DNA from: Sphingomonas albertensis
GTDB taxonomy: Bacteria; Pseudomonadota; Alphaproteobacteria; Sphingomonadales; Sphingomonadaceae
Direction: 5' to 3'
Length of the DNA: 64,000 bases
NCBI RefSeq assembly: GCF_014358075.1
Contig: NZ_JACONT010000002.1
Location: forward strand, 124,001 to 188,000
The notes beneath the pieces are model-generated. The model made no database searches. It had not been told where the DNA came from and saw nothing but the letters and a program-made list of their open reading frames with translations. Made by a program: the position numbers and the translations under genes. Below are positions 50,382 through 62,289 of this stretch, in pieces (position 1 is the stretch's first letter; the number at the start of each line of letters is the position of its first letter).

Positions 50382-51779
50382 ATGCGCGCGACTGGCTGGC
50401 TGCTTACGGCGGCGATTCTGACGACACCGATCTCGGCGCAGGCGCAGACGCGGCCCGACCAGAAGGCATTCCTCGGGCTCTACAAGGAACTGGTCGAGAC
50501 CAACACGACGCTGTCCGCCGGCAGCTGCACGCAGGCCGCGGCACAGATCGGCGCGCGGCTGAAGACGGCAGGCTATGCCGACGCGGACATCACCTATTTC
50601 TCGGTGCCCGAGCATCCCAAGGATGGCGGGCTGGTCGCGGTGCTGAAGGGCTCGGACGCGGCGCTCAAGCCGATGCTGCTGCTCGCGCATCTCGACGTGG
50701 TCGAGGCCAAGCGCGAGGATTGGGTGCGCGATCCGTTCAAGCTGATCGAGGAAGGCGGCTATTATTACGCGCGCGGCACCGTCGACGACAAGGCGCAGGC
50801 GGCGATCTGGTCCGACGCGATGATCCGCTTCAAGACCGGCGGGTACCAGCCCAAGCGGACGATCAAGCTTGCGCTGACCTGCGGCGAAGAGACGACGTTC
50901 GCCTGGAACGGCGCGCAATATTTGGCGAAGGCGAAGCCGGACTTGATCGCGGCGGAGTTCGCGCTGAACGAGGGTGGCGGCGGGCGGCTCGACGACACTG
51001 GCAAGCGCCAGTTGCTCGCGATCCAGGTCGGCGAGAAGGCGGCGCAGAACTATACGTTCCTGACCACCAACCCGGGCGGGCACAGCTCGCAGCCGACGCC
51101 CGAGAACGCGATCTACGAGCTCGCCGACGCGGTGAAGGCGGTGCAGGGGTATGAGTTTCCGGTGCAGTTCACCGATACGACCAAGGCGTTCTTCGCGGCC
51201 AGCGCGAAGGCGATGCCGGGCGAGATGGGGAGCGCGATCACGCGGTTGCTCGCCAATCCGGAGGACAAGGCGGCGGATGCGATCGTCAGCCGTGACAAGG
51301 CGATGCATTCGACCTTGCGGACTACCTGCGTGGCGACGTTGCTGAACGCGGGTCATGCGGAGAATGCTTTGCCGCAGCGCGCGACCGCGAACATCAACTG
51401 CCGGATCTTTCCGGGGGAGACGGTAAAAGGCACGCTGGCCAAGCTGAAGGAACTGGCGGGGGCGAAGGTGACGGTGACGGCGAACCAGCCGGTGCGCCCG
51501 ACCGCGATTCCGCCGACGCTCGATCCGAAGATCATGGGGCCGGTGACCAAGGTGGCGGCGAAGCACTTCCCGGGTATCCCGATCCTGCCGATGATGTCGA
51601 CTGGTGCGACGGACGGCATCTTCTTCGAGGCGATCGGGATTCCGGTGTACGGCGTACCCGGCGTGTTCATCGACAAGGACATGGGCGGCATCCACGGGCT
51701 CAACGAACGGATCCGCGTTACGTCGCTCTACGACGGCCGCGACTACCTGTTCGACCTCGTGAAGACGTTCGCAGGTTGA
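50382..51779 (+). CDS. Secreted M20 family metallopeptidase
   Basis: 465 residues with a signal peptide (MRATGWLLTAAILTTPISAQA). The di-zinc ligands of M20 peptidases are visible: LLLAHLDVV (His), GTVDDKAQ (bridging Asp), GEET (Glu-Glu), and a C-terminal His in GGIHGLNE; a dimerisation domain lies between about 215 and 340. Cleaves dipeptides or amides in the periplasm. AGGGG lies 6-7 nt before the ATG. Confidence 0.93.
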   Translation: MRATGWLLTAAILTTPISAQAQTRPDQKAFLGLYKELVETNTTLSAGSCTQAAAQIGARLKTAGYADADITYFSVPEHPKDGGLVAVLKGSDAALKPMLLLAHLDVVEAKREDWVRDPFKLIEEGGYYYARGTVDDKAQAAIWSDAMIRFKTGGYQPKRTIKLALTCGEETTFAWNGAQYLAKAKPDLIAAEFALNEGGGGRLDDTGKRQLLAIQVGEKAAQNYTFLTTNPGGHSSQPTPENAIYELADAVKAVQGYEFPVQFTDTTKAFFAASAKAMPGEMGSAITRLLANPEDKAADAIVSRDKAMHSTLRTTCVATLLNAGHAENALPQRATANINCRIFPGETVKGTLAKLKELAGAKVTVTANQPVRPTAIPPTLDPKIMGPVTKVAAKHFPGIPILPMMSTGATDGIFFEAIGIPVYGVPGVFIDKDMGGIHGLNERIRVTSLYDGRDYLFDLVKTFAG

Positions 51780-51788
51780 GTGTCACGT

Positions 51789-51936
51789 CCCTCTCCCCTC
51801 CGGGGAGAGGGAGGGAGGAGCCGCAGGCGACGGAAGGGTGAGGGGCGTGAGGCTCGCGACGGTCCTCTACGACGCCCCCTCTCCCTTCCCACGGCAAGCG
51901 CCGCGGGCCCCTTCCCTCTCCCCGGAGGGGCGAGGG
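51789..51936. repeat. Palindromic repeat, family R3
   Basis: Arms CTCTCCCCTCCGGGGAGAGG and CCTCTCCCCGGAGGGG with inner inverted GGAGCCGCAGGCG/CGGGCCCC-like pieces, plus a centre with GGGTGAGGGGCGTGAGGCTC. Situated between the convergent M20 peptidase and kup genes. Confidence 0.8.
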
Positions 51937-51939
51937 AGT

Positions 51940-53946
51940 TTAGACGGTGACCTGTTCGCCTAGCTCGAGCACCTTGCCCGGCGGAATCTTCAGGAAATCC
52001 GTCGGGTCGCTCGCGTTGCGCTGGAGGAACATGAAGATCCGGTCCTGCCACGGCGGCATGCCCTTCTCTGCATCGGGCTTCAGCGTATTCCGCCCGATGA
52101 AGAACGAGGTGCGCATCGGGTCGAGCCCGAGCTGCTCGGTCTTGTTCCCGACGCCGAGATCGCGCGGCACGTCGGGGGATTCCATGAAGCCGTAGGTCAG
52201 CACGACGATCGAGAAATTCTCGTCTACCCGCTCGACCTTCGCCCGCTGCGCTTCCTCCACGAACGGCCGGTCCGCCGTCCGGATACTCACGATCAGATTG
52301 CGCTCGTGGAGCACCTTGTTGTGCTTCAGATTATGCAGAAGCGCGCCAGGCGTCGCATGCGGGTTCGCGGTCAGGAACACCGCGGTGCCCGAAACGCGCT
52401 CCGGTGGGCGCTTCTCCAACGCCGCGGCGAGGTCGCTCAGCGGGATGCTCTGCCGCTTCTCGAACGCGCTGACGATCTTCTTGCCGCGCACCCAGGTGAA
52501 GATGACCAGCCCGATCGATGCGGCGATGACCAGCGGCACCCAGCCGCCCTCGATCACGCGGAGGATGTTCGCACCGAAGAAGATCAGGTCGAGCGTCAGG
52601 AACGGCAGGATCGCCGCCAGCGCCAGCGGCCGCGACCAGTTCCAGCGATGGCGGACGACGATGTACGCGAGCAAGGTGGTGACGACCATCGTACCGGTCA
52701 CCGCGATGCCGTACGCCGCCGCCATCGCCGACGACGTCTTGAACTGGATCACCAGCACCAGCACGCCGATCAATAACAGCCAGTTGATCGCCGGCAAATA
52801 GATCTGGCCGGCGAACACCGCCGAGGTCTGGCGGATGCGCAGGCGCGGGAGCAGGCCGAGCTGGATCGCCTGCTGCGTCAACGAGAACGCGCCGGTGATG
52901 ACTGCCTGGCTGGCGATCACCGTCGCGAAGCCGGCGAGGATGATCAGCGCCGGGCGCAGCGATTCGGGGGCCATCAGGAAGAACCAGTCCTGATTGACGA
53001 ACGGAACGCCGCGCGCCGCCGCGTCCTCGAGGCTGGCGAGTGCGAACGCGCCCTGCCCCAGATAGTTGAGCGCGAGCGCCGGGAAGACGAGGAAGAACCA
53101 GCCGATGCGGATCGGCAGCTTGCCGAAATGGCCCATGTCCGCGGTCAGCGCTTCGGCGCCGGTCACGGTCAGGAACACCGCGCCTAACACGAACAGTCCA
53201 GTGACGCCGTGCGTCGCAAGGAACGAGACGCCGTAGGTCGGCAGGAACACGCGGACGATCGAGGGTTCGTCGGCGATGTGCCAGATGCCGAGCGCACCGA
53301 TCGCGACGAACCAGACGATGCAGACCGGGCCGAACAGTTTCGACACCTGCGCAGTCCCGCGCGCCTGGATCATGAACAGCGCGATCAGGATGCCGATCGT
53401 CAGCATGCGGACGACACCTTCGTTGAAGATGTGCGCCGCGCTCGGGATCGTCCGCAGGCCCTCCATCGCGGACAGCACCGACAGCGCAGGCGTAATGATC
53501 GCATCGCCGTAGAACAGCGACGCGCCTGCCGCGCCGAGCACGATCGCCACCTTGGACCGCATGCCGAGCGCGCGACGGGCGAGCGCGGCCAGCGCCAGTA
53601 CGCCGCCCTCGCCCTGATTGTCGGCGCGCATCAGGAAGATGACGTATTTGACGGTGACGACGAGGAACAGCGACCAGAGCGCGAGGCTGAGTACGCCAAG
53701 GATCTCGCTCGGATCGATGCCGCCCGCGGACGTCTGGCCGAGTGCCTCACGGAATGCGTAGAGCGGACTGGTCCCGATATCGCCGAACACCACGCCGATC
53801 GCGCCGACCGTCAGCGCGGCCAGCGCCGGATGCGGATGCAGATGCGCCGCCGACATATCGGCAGGCGCGCAGACCTGCGCCGCCACGCCGCCGGCGGGCG
53901 GTTGATGGACTGCGGCAGTTTGCGGTGTTCCGGCTTCGGACGACAT
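51940..53946 (-). CDS. kup: Kup-type potassium uptake protein
   Basis: 668 residues. Twelve hydrophobic helices are followed by a soluble C-terminal domain of about 200 residues. VFGDIGTSPLYAFREAL is the classical Kup/KT/HAK start of helix 1. A potassium/proton symporter in the inner membrane. The start MSSEAG at 53946 has AGGAG 11 nt upstream; an ATG at 53967 is an alternative. Divergent from the MPE gene over 124 bp. Confidence 0.94.
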   Translation of the reverse strand: MSSEAGTPQTAAVHQPPAGGVAAQVCAPADMSAAHLHPHPALAALTVGAIGVVFGDIGTSPLYAFREALGQTSAGGIDPSEILGVLSLALWSLFLVVTVKYVIFLMRADNQGEGGVLALAALARRALGMRSKVAIVLGAAGASLFYGDAIITPALSVLSAMEGLRTIPSAAHIFNEGVVRMLTIGILIALFMIQARGTAQVSKLFGPVCIVWFVAIGALGIWHIADEPSIVRVFLPTYGVSFLATHGVTGLFVLGAVFLTVTGAEALTADMGHFGKLPIRIGWFFLVFPALALNYLGQGAFALASLEDAAARGVPFVNQDWFFLMAPESLRPALIILAGFATVIASQAVITGAFSLTQQAIQLGLLPRLRIRQTSAVFAGQIYLPAINWLLLIGVLVLVIQFKTSSAMAAAYGIAVTGTMVVTTLLAYIVVRHRWNWSRPLALAAILPFLTLDLIFFGANILRVIEGGWVPLVIAASIGLVIFTWVRGKKIVSAFEKRQSIPLSDLAAALEKRPPERVSGTAVFLTANPHATPGALLHNLKHNKVLHERNLIVSIRTADRPFVEEAQRAKVERVDENFSIVVLTYGFMESPDVPRDLGVGNKTEQLGLDPMRTSFFIGRNTLKPDAEKGMPPWQDRIFMFLQRNASDPTDFLKIPPGKVLELGEQVTV

Positions 53947-54070
53947 GGCGCGAAAAGCGCTCCTCATGAAGGGACGGCGCGCTTTACGCCGATTGCGGAC
54001 ATGCGCAAGTCCTGCCCGTCGTGGCGGATGCCGGCTTGATTCGCTGCGGCGGGGGCTGCATGGCGAGCGG

Positions 54071-54733
54071 ATGGTTCCCTTTTCGTTCGGCGGACATGCG
54101 CTTCTGGCGTTGCCACAAGGCGCACTGTTCTGGCCGGAGCGGCGCGCGCTGCTGGTCGCCGACCTGCATTTCGAGAAGGCGAGCTGGTTCGCGGGTCGGG
54201 GGCAGATGCTGCCGCCCTATGATTCGATCGCGACCTTGGCCGATCTCACTGCGCTGGTCATGGCGACGGGTGCGCGCGAAGTCTGGTGCCTGGGCGACAG
54301 CTTCCACGACAGCGACGGCTGCGCGCGGTTGCCGCAGCGGGCGCAGGACATGCTGCGGACGATGACGGATACCACGCGCTGGACCTGGATCACGGGCAAT
54401 CACGATCCGGCGATCCTCGATCGGTGTGGCGGGGAAGTCGTGGACGAGGTCGTCGTCGACGGGCTGATGCTGCGGCACGAGGCGGACAGGGCGGAAACGC
54501 GGCCGGAACTGTCGGGGCATTTCCATCCGAAGCTGCGATTGCGGGTGCGGGGGAAATCGGTCGCGCGGCGGTGTTTCGTAGCGACGGCGACGAAACTGAT
54601 ATTGCCAGCGTTCGGGTCGCTGACCGGCGGGCTAGACGTCGACCATCCGGAGATCGTCCGCGCGGTGGGCGTTGGCGCAGAGGCGATGGTGCCGGTGGCG
54701 GACCGGATGCTGCGGTTTCCGGTGGCTGCCTAA
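54071..54733 (+). CDS. pdeM: Ligase-associated metallophosphoesterase (PdeM-type)
   Basis: 220 residues. Calcineurin-like motifs LVADLHFEKASWFA, CLGDSFHDSDG, ITGNHDPA and LSGHFHPKLRLR give the metal ligands. MVPFSFGGHALLALPQGALFWP is the usual N-terminus of the phosphoesterase of the Lhr/Exo/Lig/MPE cluster, which sets the ATG at 54071. Here it stands alone beside kup, 20 kb from the ligase and 5 kb from the helicase. Confidence 0.92.
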   Translation: MVPFSFGGHALLALPQGALFWPERRALLVADLHFEKASWFAGRGQMLPPYDSIATLADLTALVMATGAREVWCLGDSFHDSDGCARLPQRAQDMLRTMTDTTRWTWITGNHDPAILDRCGGEVVDEVVVDGLMLRHEADRAETRPELSGHFHPKLRLRVRGKSVARRCFVATATKLILPAFGSLTGGLDVDHPEIVRAVGVGAEAMVPVADRMLRFPVAA

Positions 54734-54760
54734 ACCTTGTCGCTGGTCAGGTAGATAGGT

Positions 54761-54868
54761 CACCACCCCGGCGAAGGCCGGGGCCCAATTGGAAAGGTCG
54801 AAGTAACGGCGGACAAGCCTTCGTTATATGCCGTTCCCAATTGGGCCCCGGCCTTCGCCGGGGTGGTG
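54761..54868. repeat. REP-like palindromic repeat, family R1 (copy C)
   Basis: Arms as in copies A and B, with a centre beginning AAAGGTCGAAGTAACGG. Located in the 162-bp gap between the convergent pdeM and msrA genes. Confidence 0.9.
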
Positions 54869-54895
54869 GTGATACTGCGCCCGAAGCGCAGTGCC

Positions 54896-55555
54896 TCAGT
54901 TCGAGATCGTCGGAAACGCGGCCCTGAACGCGGCCACCTTCGGCTTGTCCCACATCACGATGTACGGATGCGTCGGGTTCCGGTCGTAGAAATTCTGGTG
55001 ATACGCCTCGGCGGGATAGAACGCGCCGGTCTCCAGCTTCGTCACGATCGGCCCGGAGAACGCGTGCGTCGCGCTGAGTTGCGCGATGTAGGCACGCGCT
55101 ACCTGAGCCTGAGCCGGCGACTGCGGGAAGATCGCCGAGCGATAGCTCGGGCCGCTGTCCGGGCCCTGACGATTTAAGGTCGTCGGATCATGCGCGATCG
55201 AGAAATAGACTCGGAGCAACGTTCCGTAGCTGACGATTCGTGGGTCGTAGGCAATCTTGATCGCCTCGGCATGGCGAGTCGTCTCGACCGACACCTGATC
55301 GTAGGTCGCGGTGGTCTTGGTACCGCCGGCATAACCGGTCGTGACCGCCTTCACGCCCTTCACATGCTCGAACACTGCTTCCATCGTCCAGAAACAGCCG
55401 CCGGCAAGCACCGCGGTCTGGATACCGGGTGTCGCGGGAAGATCGGTCTTGACGGCGGGGATGACGACGGCGCGGGCGCCCTGCGCGGTACCGGTGGACA
55501 TGAACGCACCGGCGATACCGACAGCGGCGAGCGTGGCGAGGAGCGGCTTTTTCAT
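54896..55555 (-). CDS. msrA: Peptide methionine-S-sulfoxide reductase, exported
   Basis: 219 residues with an N-terminal signal or anchor (MKKPLLATLAAVGIAGAF), so it acts outside the cytoplasm. AGGCFWTMEAVFEHVKGVKAVTTGYAGG holds the catalytic Cys of MsrA, and AEAYHQNFYDRNPTHPY the C-terminal substrate region; the resolving Cys common in E. coli MsrA is not seen, so a one-cysteine mechanism or external reductant is likely. It repairs the S-epimer of methionine sulfoxide. Confidence 0.94.
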   Translation of the reverse strand: MKKPLLATLAAVGIAGAFMSTGTAQGARAVVIPAVKTDLPATPGIQTAVLAGGCFWTMEAVFEHVKGVKAVTTGYAGGTKTTATYDQVSVETTRHAEAIKIAYDPRIVSYGTLLRVYFSIAHDPTTLNRQGPDSGPSYRSAIFPQSPAQAQVARAYIAQLSATHAFSGPIVTKLETGAFYPAEAYHQNFYDRNPTHPYIVMWDKPKVAAFRAAFPTISN

Positions 55556-55601
55556 GTGTCTCTACATGGGGTTGCCGCGATCGTTCGCCAAGACGCGCGT
55601 A

Positions 55602-55661
55602 AGATTAGCGCGTGGCAGGCGCGCTGTGTTCAGATTAGCGCGTGGCGGGCGCGCTGTGTTC
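55602..55661. repeat. 30-bp tandem duplication spanning a stop codon
   Basis: Two units, 55602-55631 and 55632-55661, differ by one base (GTGGCAGGC versus GTGGCGGGC). The duplication is exactly ten codons and covers the end of the 48-residue gene, so the second unit carries a copy of its stop codon and the C-terminal HSAPATR codons. Confidence 0.92.
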
Positions 55662-55781
55662 GAAATGGCTGGCGAAGGTCTGGCGCGCCTCGGCGGGCTG
55701 AAGCGCGAGCAAGCCGATCGCACCCAGCACGAAACCGCCGCTGAACTGCCAGAAGAAACTCGACTTTACGATACTGCGCAT
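55635..55781 (-). CDS. Small single-span membrane protein, 48 aa
   Basis: MRSIVKSSFFWQFSGGFVLG begins a product with one hydrophobic helix (about 10-28), followed by ALQPAEARQTFASHFEHSAPATR. Codon choice resembles neighbouring genes (GC-rich third positions). A positive N-terminus suggests an N-in orientation with a short periplasmic tail. No close family is recognised. It begins in the gap upstream of msrA, on the same strand. Confidence 0.6.
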   Translation of the reverse strand: MRSIVKSSFFWQFSGGFVLGAIGLLALQPAEARQTFASHFEHSAPATR

Positions 55782-56128
55782 GATGCGATCCCAATGAAAC
55801 CAAGTGACGACACCGATCGGAGGGGCCGATGTCAGCTACGTACCGGCATGTCGTAGAGATGCCGGCAAACCACAATGTCCTTTTTAGAAACTCTCGATTA
55901 ACGCGCCGTGGCCGATGCGTTCATCGTGCAGCAGGGATCGCCCGACAGGATTGCCGGGAGATGTCGCCGCGTGTCTCGAATGTTGCGCGAACCTTACGAT
56001 CCTCCCCCCGTCAGGGGGAGGTGTCGCCGAAGGTGACGGAGGGGGAGGACACGGAACAGGGGTTACCCTCTCCTCCCCCTCCGTCTGGCAAGCGCCAGCC
56101 CCCCCCCCGGGCGGGGGAGGATCGTTTG
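55782..56128. other. 347-bp stretch without a gene
   Basis: The left part (55782-55996) holds nothing clear beyond AT-richer DNA near 55870-55900, where a promoter for the leftward small-protein gene could lie. The right part is the R4 repeat at 55997-56125 directly before the aspartate aminotransferase stop codon. Confidence 0.5.
55997..56125. repeat. Palindromic repeat, family R4 (copy 2)
   Basis: Outer arms CGATCCTCCCCCC and GGGGGAGGATCG enclose inner inverted GGTGACGGAGGGGGAGGA and TCCTCCCCCTCCG. It lies just beyond the 3' end of the aminotransferase gene and could terminate its transcript. Confidence 0.85.
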
Positions 56129-59139
<3,011 letters not shown>

Positions 59140-59219
59140 CGCCTTCCCTGTTGCACGGACGACGGGGTAAACCGCAAGCGGCGATTGCTCCAACCGACCC
59201 GCTATCCTATTTCGGCGGC

Positions 59220-59888
59220 ATGACAGATCCAGCCACTCCGCCCCTGCGCGCCGCGATCGTGCCGGTCACGCCGATCCAGCAGAACTGCACGATCCTCTGG
59301 TGCACGACGACGATGAAGGCCGCGGTGATCGATCCCGGCGGCGACCTGCCGCGGATCATGGCGGCGGTCGAACAGGCGGGGGTCACGGTCGAGAAGATCC
59401 TGCTCACGCATGGGCATATCGACCATGCCGGCGGTGCGAAGCGGCTGTCGAACGATCTCGGCGTGCCGATCGAAGGACCGCACGAGGCGGATCGCTTCTG
59501 GTTGCAGCGGCTCGATCAGGATGGGCCGAAATATGGGATTTCCGGCGTGAATTTCGAGCCGGACCGGTGGCTCGTCGAGGGCGACACGGTGTCGGTCGGG
59601 GATCTGGTGCTCGATGTGTACGAGACGCCGGGGCATACCGAGGGGCATGTGATCTTCCATCATGCGCCTTCGAAGTTCGCGCAGGTTGGGGACGTGTTAT
59701 TCCAGGGCTCGATCGGGCGATCGGACATGCCTGGGGGGAATCATCAGGTGCTGGTGAAGTCGATCGTCGAGAAACTCTGGCCGCTGGGGAGCGACACGAG
59801 CTTCATCCCGGGGCATGGCCCGGCGAGCACGTTCGCGCATGAGCGGGCGACGAATATGTTCGTGAGCGATCGGGCGTTGGCGGCGTAA
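59220..59888 (+). CDS. MBL-fold metallohydrolase, GloB/YcbL-like
   Basis: 222 residues with HGHIDHAGG (the two zinc sites), TPGHTEGHV, VLFQGSIGRSD and PGHGPASTFAHE. Similar to small cytoplasmic glyoxalase II-like hydrolases such as YcbL; the C-terminal glutathione-binding domain of true GloB is absent. Thioester or related hydrolysis is probable. Translation begins at the ATG at 59220 within a 69-bp longer open frame. Confidence 0.9.
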   Translation: MTDPATPPLRAAIVPVTPIQQNCTILWCTTTMKAAVIDPGGDLPRIMAAVEQAGVTVEKILLTHGHIDHAGGAKRLSNDLGVPIEGPHEADRFWLQRLDQDGPKYGISGVNFEPDRWLVEGDTVSVGDLVLDVYETPGHTEGHVIFHHAPSKFAQVGDVLFQGSIGRSDMPGGNHQVLVKSIVEKLWPLGSDTSFIPGHGPASTFAHERATNMFVSDRALAA

Positions 59889-59901
59889 TCACCCCCCTAC
59901 C

Positions 59902-59981
59902 GTTCCCCCGCGGATGCGGGGGCCCAGGCTAAACCAAGGGCAGTACGCTTGGCCCCTGGCCGCCCGCCTTCGCGGGGAAAC
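59902..59981. repeat. Palindromic repeat, family R5 (diverged copy 3)
   Basis: Left arm GTTCCCCCGCGGATGCGGGG and right arm CCGCCTTCGCGGGGAAAC flank an inner inverted CCAGGCTAAACCAAGGG/CGCTTGGCCCCTGG. It immediately follows the MBL-fold gene and precedes R1 copy D. Confidence 0.7.
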
Positions 59982-60010
59982 ACGAAGAAGGACGTGCTAC
60001 CTTCCCAACG

Positions 60011-60117
60011 CCCCACCCCGGCGAAGGCCGGGGCCCAGTTGGGAGACGGCGCCGATTGAGGGTAGCGCTCCGTTACTGCAACCTTTCCAATTGGGCCCCG
60101 GCCTCCGCCGGGGTGGT
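60011..60117. repeat. REP-like palindromic repeat, family R1 (copy D, inverted)
   Basis: The arms match copies A-C, but the asymmetric centre is reversed: the AAAGG block that follows the left arm in A-C lies, as CCTTT, before the right arm here. Positioned between the convergent MBL and M28 genes. Confidence 0.88.
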
Positions 60118-60137
60118 TGCCGGCGTGAGGGCTGGTT

Positions 60138-61763
60138 TTACTTCCGCTCCCCCGCGCTTTCAGCCCGGACCGACTTGAACTCCGACCCAGCGCGCCATTC
60201 CGGCCACAAACGGCTGTTCGCCAGCTTCGTCCCGATCGTCTTGAACAGGTCCACGTCCTGCGCCGCGCCGCGCAGGTCCCAGTCGGCGCCCCACGCGTCG
60301 CACGTCTGGTGGTAGCATTTCATATAGCCGTCGAGCCAAGCCTGCCCCGCGGTCCGACCGCCCTTTACCAGATCGGGCGCGCCGCTGATCGCCATCAGCA
60401 GCAAGGTCGGCACGCCGCGCCGTGCGACCGAGAAATGATCGGCGCGGTAGAACAGCCCCCGTTCGGGAAGGGCTTCGGGGGTTACGACGCGGCCTTGGGC
60501 CTTTGCAGCGTCGCCCAGCATGTCCTCGAGGCTGTTCTGGCCGGCGCCGACCAGCATGACGTCTTTGGCAGGGCCTGCCGTCTGGAGGATGTCGAGCGTC
60601 AGATTGGCGACCGTCTGAGCCGCCGGATAGACCGGGTTCACCGCATAGGTTTCCGAACCGAGCAACCCGCGCTCCTCGCCACTCCACAGCGCGAAGACGA
60701 GGCTGCGGTCGGTGCGGGGCGCCTTGGCGAAATTGCGCGCGAGTTCGAGGACGCCGGCCACGCCGAGCCCGTCATCGTTCGCGCCCGGGCGGATCGTACG
60801 GCCCTGCGCGTCGGGGGCGCCGATCCCGTAGGCGTCCCAGTGCGCGCCGAACATCACGATCTCGTCCGCGTGCTTGGTGCCCGGGAGCTTCGCCAGCACG
60901 TTCTGGCTCACGGCGGTGTCGTGCTTCACCGGCAGGTCCGTCGTGAACGCCTGCTTCAGCGCGACCGGGCGGAAGTCGCTCCGCCGCGCCGCTTTCCGCA
61001 ACGCCGCCAAGTCGAGGCCCGAGGCTGCGAACAACCGGGTCGCCGCACCACCTTCCAGCCAGCCCTGCAGCATTACCCGCGACTCGGGATCCTTCCGGAC
61101 GATGTCGTAATTCTCGCCGGCCGGCGCCGTCACCGTATTCCAGCCGTAACCCGCCCCCGCCGTATCGTGAACGATCAGCGCCGCGACCGCACCTCGCCTT
61201 GCGGCTTCCTCGTATTTGTACGTCCAGCGGCCGTAATAGGTCATCCGGCGGTCGCCGAACTTGCCCTTCGAATCGTCGCCTGCGACGGCTTCGAAATCGG
61301 GATCGTTGACCAGGAACACCGCGACCTTGCCCTTGAGATCGAGCCCCTTGAAGTCGTCCCAGCCGCGCTCGGGCGCACTGACGCCGTAGCCGACGAACAC
61401 CATCGGCGCGTTCGCGATCGCGACGCGGTCGACGCCGCGGACCGTGCTCAGATAGACGTCTCGGCCCTGCACCAGCGCGGCATCGCCGGCGCGGACGGTG
61501 CCGGAACCCATGCGCGTGTGGACGAGCGGCACGGCTTGCGTCCAGCTGCCGTTCGGGCCGCCGGGTTGCGCCTTCATCGCCTTGAACTGCGCGATCAGCC
61601 AGGCGATCGTCTTGGTCTCACCCCGCGTCCCCGGCGCCCGCCCCTCGAACGCGTCGGAGGCCAGCGTCTTCACATCCGCCGACAATCGCTCGGGCGAGAC
61701 CTGCGCCACGGTGGGGGATGCAGCCAACAGCGCCGCAGCGGGAAGGAAGCGAAACGCGCTCAT
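60138..61763 (-). CDS. Secreted M28 family aminopeptidase with PA domain
   Basis: 541 residues. Signal peptide (MSAFRFLPAAALLAASPTVAQ), a PA-domain-like insert (about 100-250) and a C-terminal M28 catalytic domain with zinc ligands in MFGAHWDAYG, ANDDGLG, SGEERGLLGS and the final HQTCDAW. An aminopeptidase of the periplasm or outer surface. Start ATG at 61763 overlaps the MAPEG gene stop by ATGA, so the two are coupled. Confidence 0.93.
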   Translation of the reverse strand: MSAFRFLPAAALLAASPTVAQVSPERLSADVKTLASDAFEGRAPGTRGETKTIAWLIAQFKAMKAQPGGPNGSWTQAVPLVHTRMGSGTVRAGDAALVQGRDVYLSTVRGVDRVAIANAPMVFVGYGVSAPERGWDDFKGLDLKGKVAVFLVNDPDFEAVAGDDSKGKFGDRRMTYYGRWTYKYEEAARRGAVAALIVHDTAGAGYGWNTVTAPAGENYDIVRKDPESRVMLQGWLEGGAATRLFAASGLDLAALRKAARRSDFRPVALKQAFTTDLPVKHDTAVSQNVLAKLPGTKHADEIVMFGAHWDAYGIGAPDAQGRTIRPGANDDGLGVAGVLELARNFAKAPRTDRSLVFALWSGEERGLLGSETYAVNPVYPAAQTVANLTLDILQTAGPAKDVMLVGAGQNSLEDMLGDAAKAQGRVVTPEALPERGLFYRADHFSVARRGVPTLLLMAISGAPDLVKGGRTAGQAWLDGYMKCYHQTCDAWGADWDLRGAAQDVDLFKTIGTKLANSRLWPEWRAGSEFKSVRAESAGERK

Positions 61764-62203
61764 GCCCGGCCACCCGACGGCACGACCTGGAACGTCTTCG
61801 CGGCCGGCACCGTATTCGCCTGATACGCGATCGCCAGCGCCCAGCAGGCAAGCACCGCCATCAACGCCCAGGTCGCCAACGCACCACCCGCCCGCGGCAA
61901 ACTCGACGTCGCCCGGTCCATCCCGAACGCGTGCGCGACGCGGGCGATCACGAACACGACGCCCGCGATCCACAGCCACATCGTCGATCCGCCGGCGAGT
62001 TCGATCAGCCCCAGCAGGATCAGGATGAACGGCGCATATTCGGTGAAATTCGCATGCGCGCGCATCCGCCCCTGCAACAGCGCATTGCCGTTATCGCCCA
62101 GCAGCACCTTGTCCTTCACCCGGATCGGCACGATTCGGAAGGCGAGCCACAGATTGACGACGGCCGCAGCCGCTGCGATCGTCAGTGTCACGGGTAAAAT
62201 CAC
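61760..62203 (-). CDS. MAPEG family membrane protein
   Basis: 147 residues with four hydrophobic helices; LRGRMRAHANF-like sequence (here QGRMRAHANFTEYAPF) is the MAPEG hallmark Arg/Asn region, and IARVAHAFGMDR follows the third helix. Eukaryotic relatives are glutathione transferases of leukotriene and prostaglandin metabolism; bacterial roles are mostly unknown. Coupled to the downstream M28 gene. Divergent from rpmF over 225 bp. Confidence 0.9.
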   Translation of the reverse strand: MILPVTLTIAAAAAVVNLWLAFRIVPIRVKDKVLLGDNGNALLQGRMRAHANFTEYAPFILILLGLIELAGGSTMWLWIAGVVFVIARVAHAFGMDRATSSLPRAGGALATWALMAVLACWALAIAYQANTVPAAKTFQVVPSGGRA

Positions 62204-62256
62204 GGCGTTGCCCCTTGTTGGATGTCGCGGGAGGTCCTGCCACTCGCGACCAATGG

Positions 62257-62289
62257 TTGCAACGCGGGGGCGAAAGCTTGCAACGCGGG
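62257..62289 (+). promoter_or_regulatory. Direct repeat TTGCAACGCGGG (x2, 21 bp apart) upstream of rpmF
   Basis: Identical 12-mers at 62257-62268 and 62278-62289 are spaced 21 bp start-to-start, two helical turns. The second includes a possible -35 (TTGCAA) with a possible -10 (TATAGC, 62300-62305) 16 bp later. A regulator binding on one face of the DNA could control rpmF-plsX-fabH. Confidence 0.4.
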
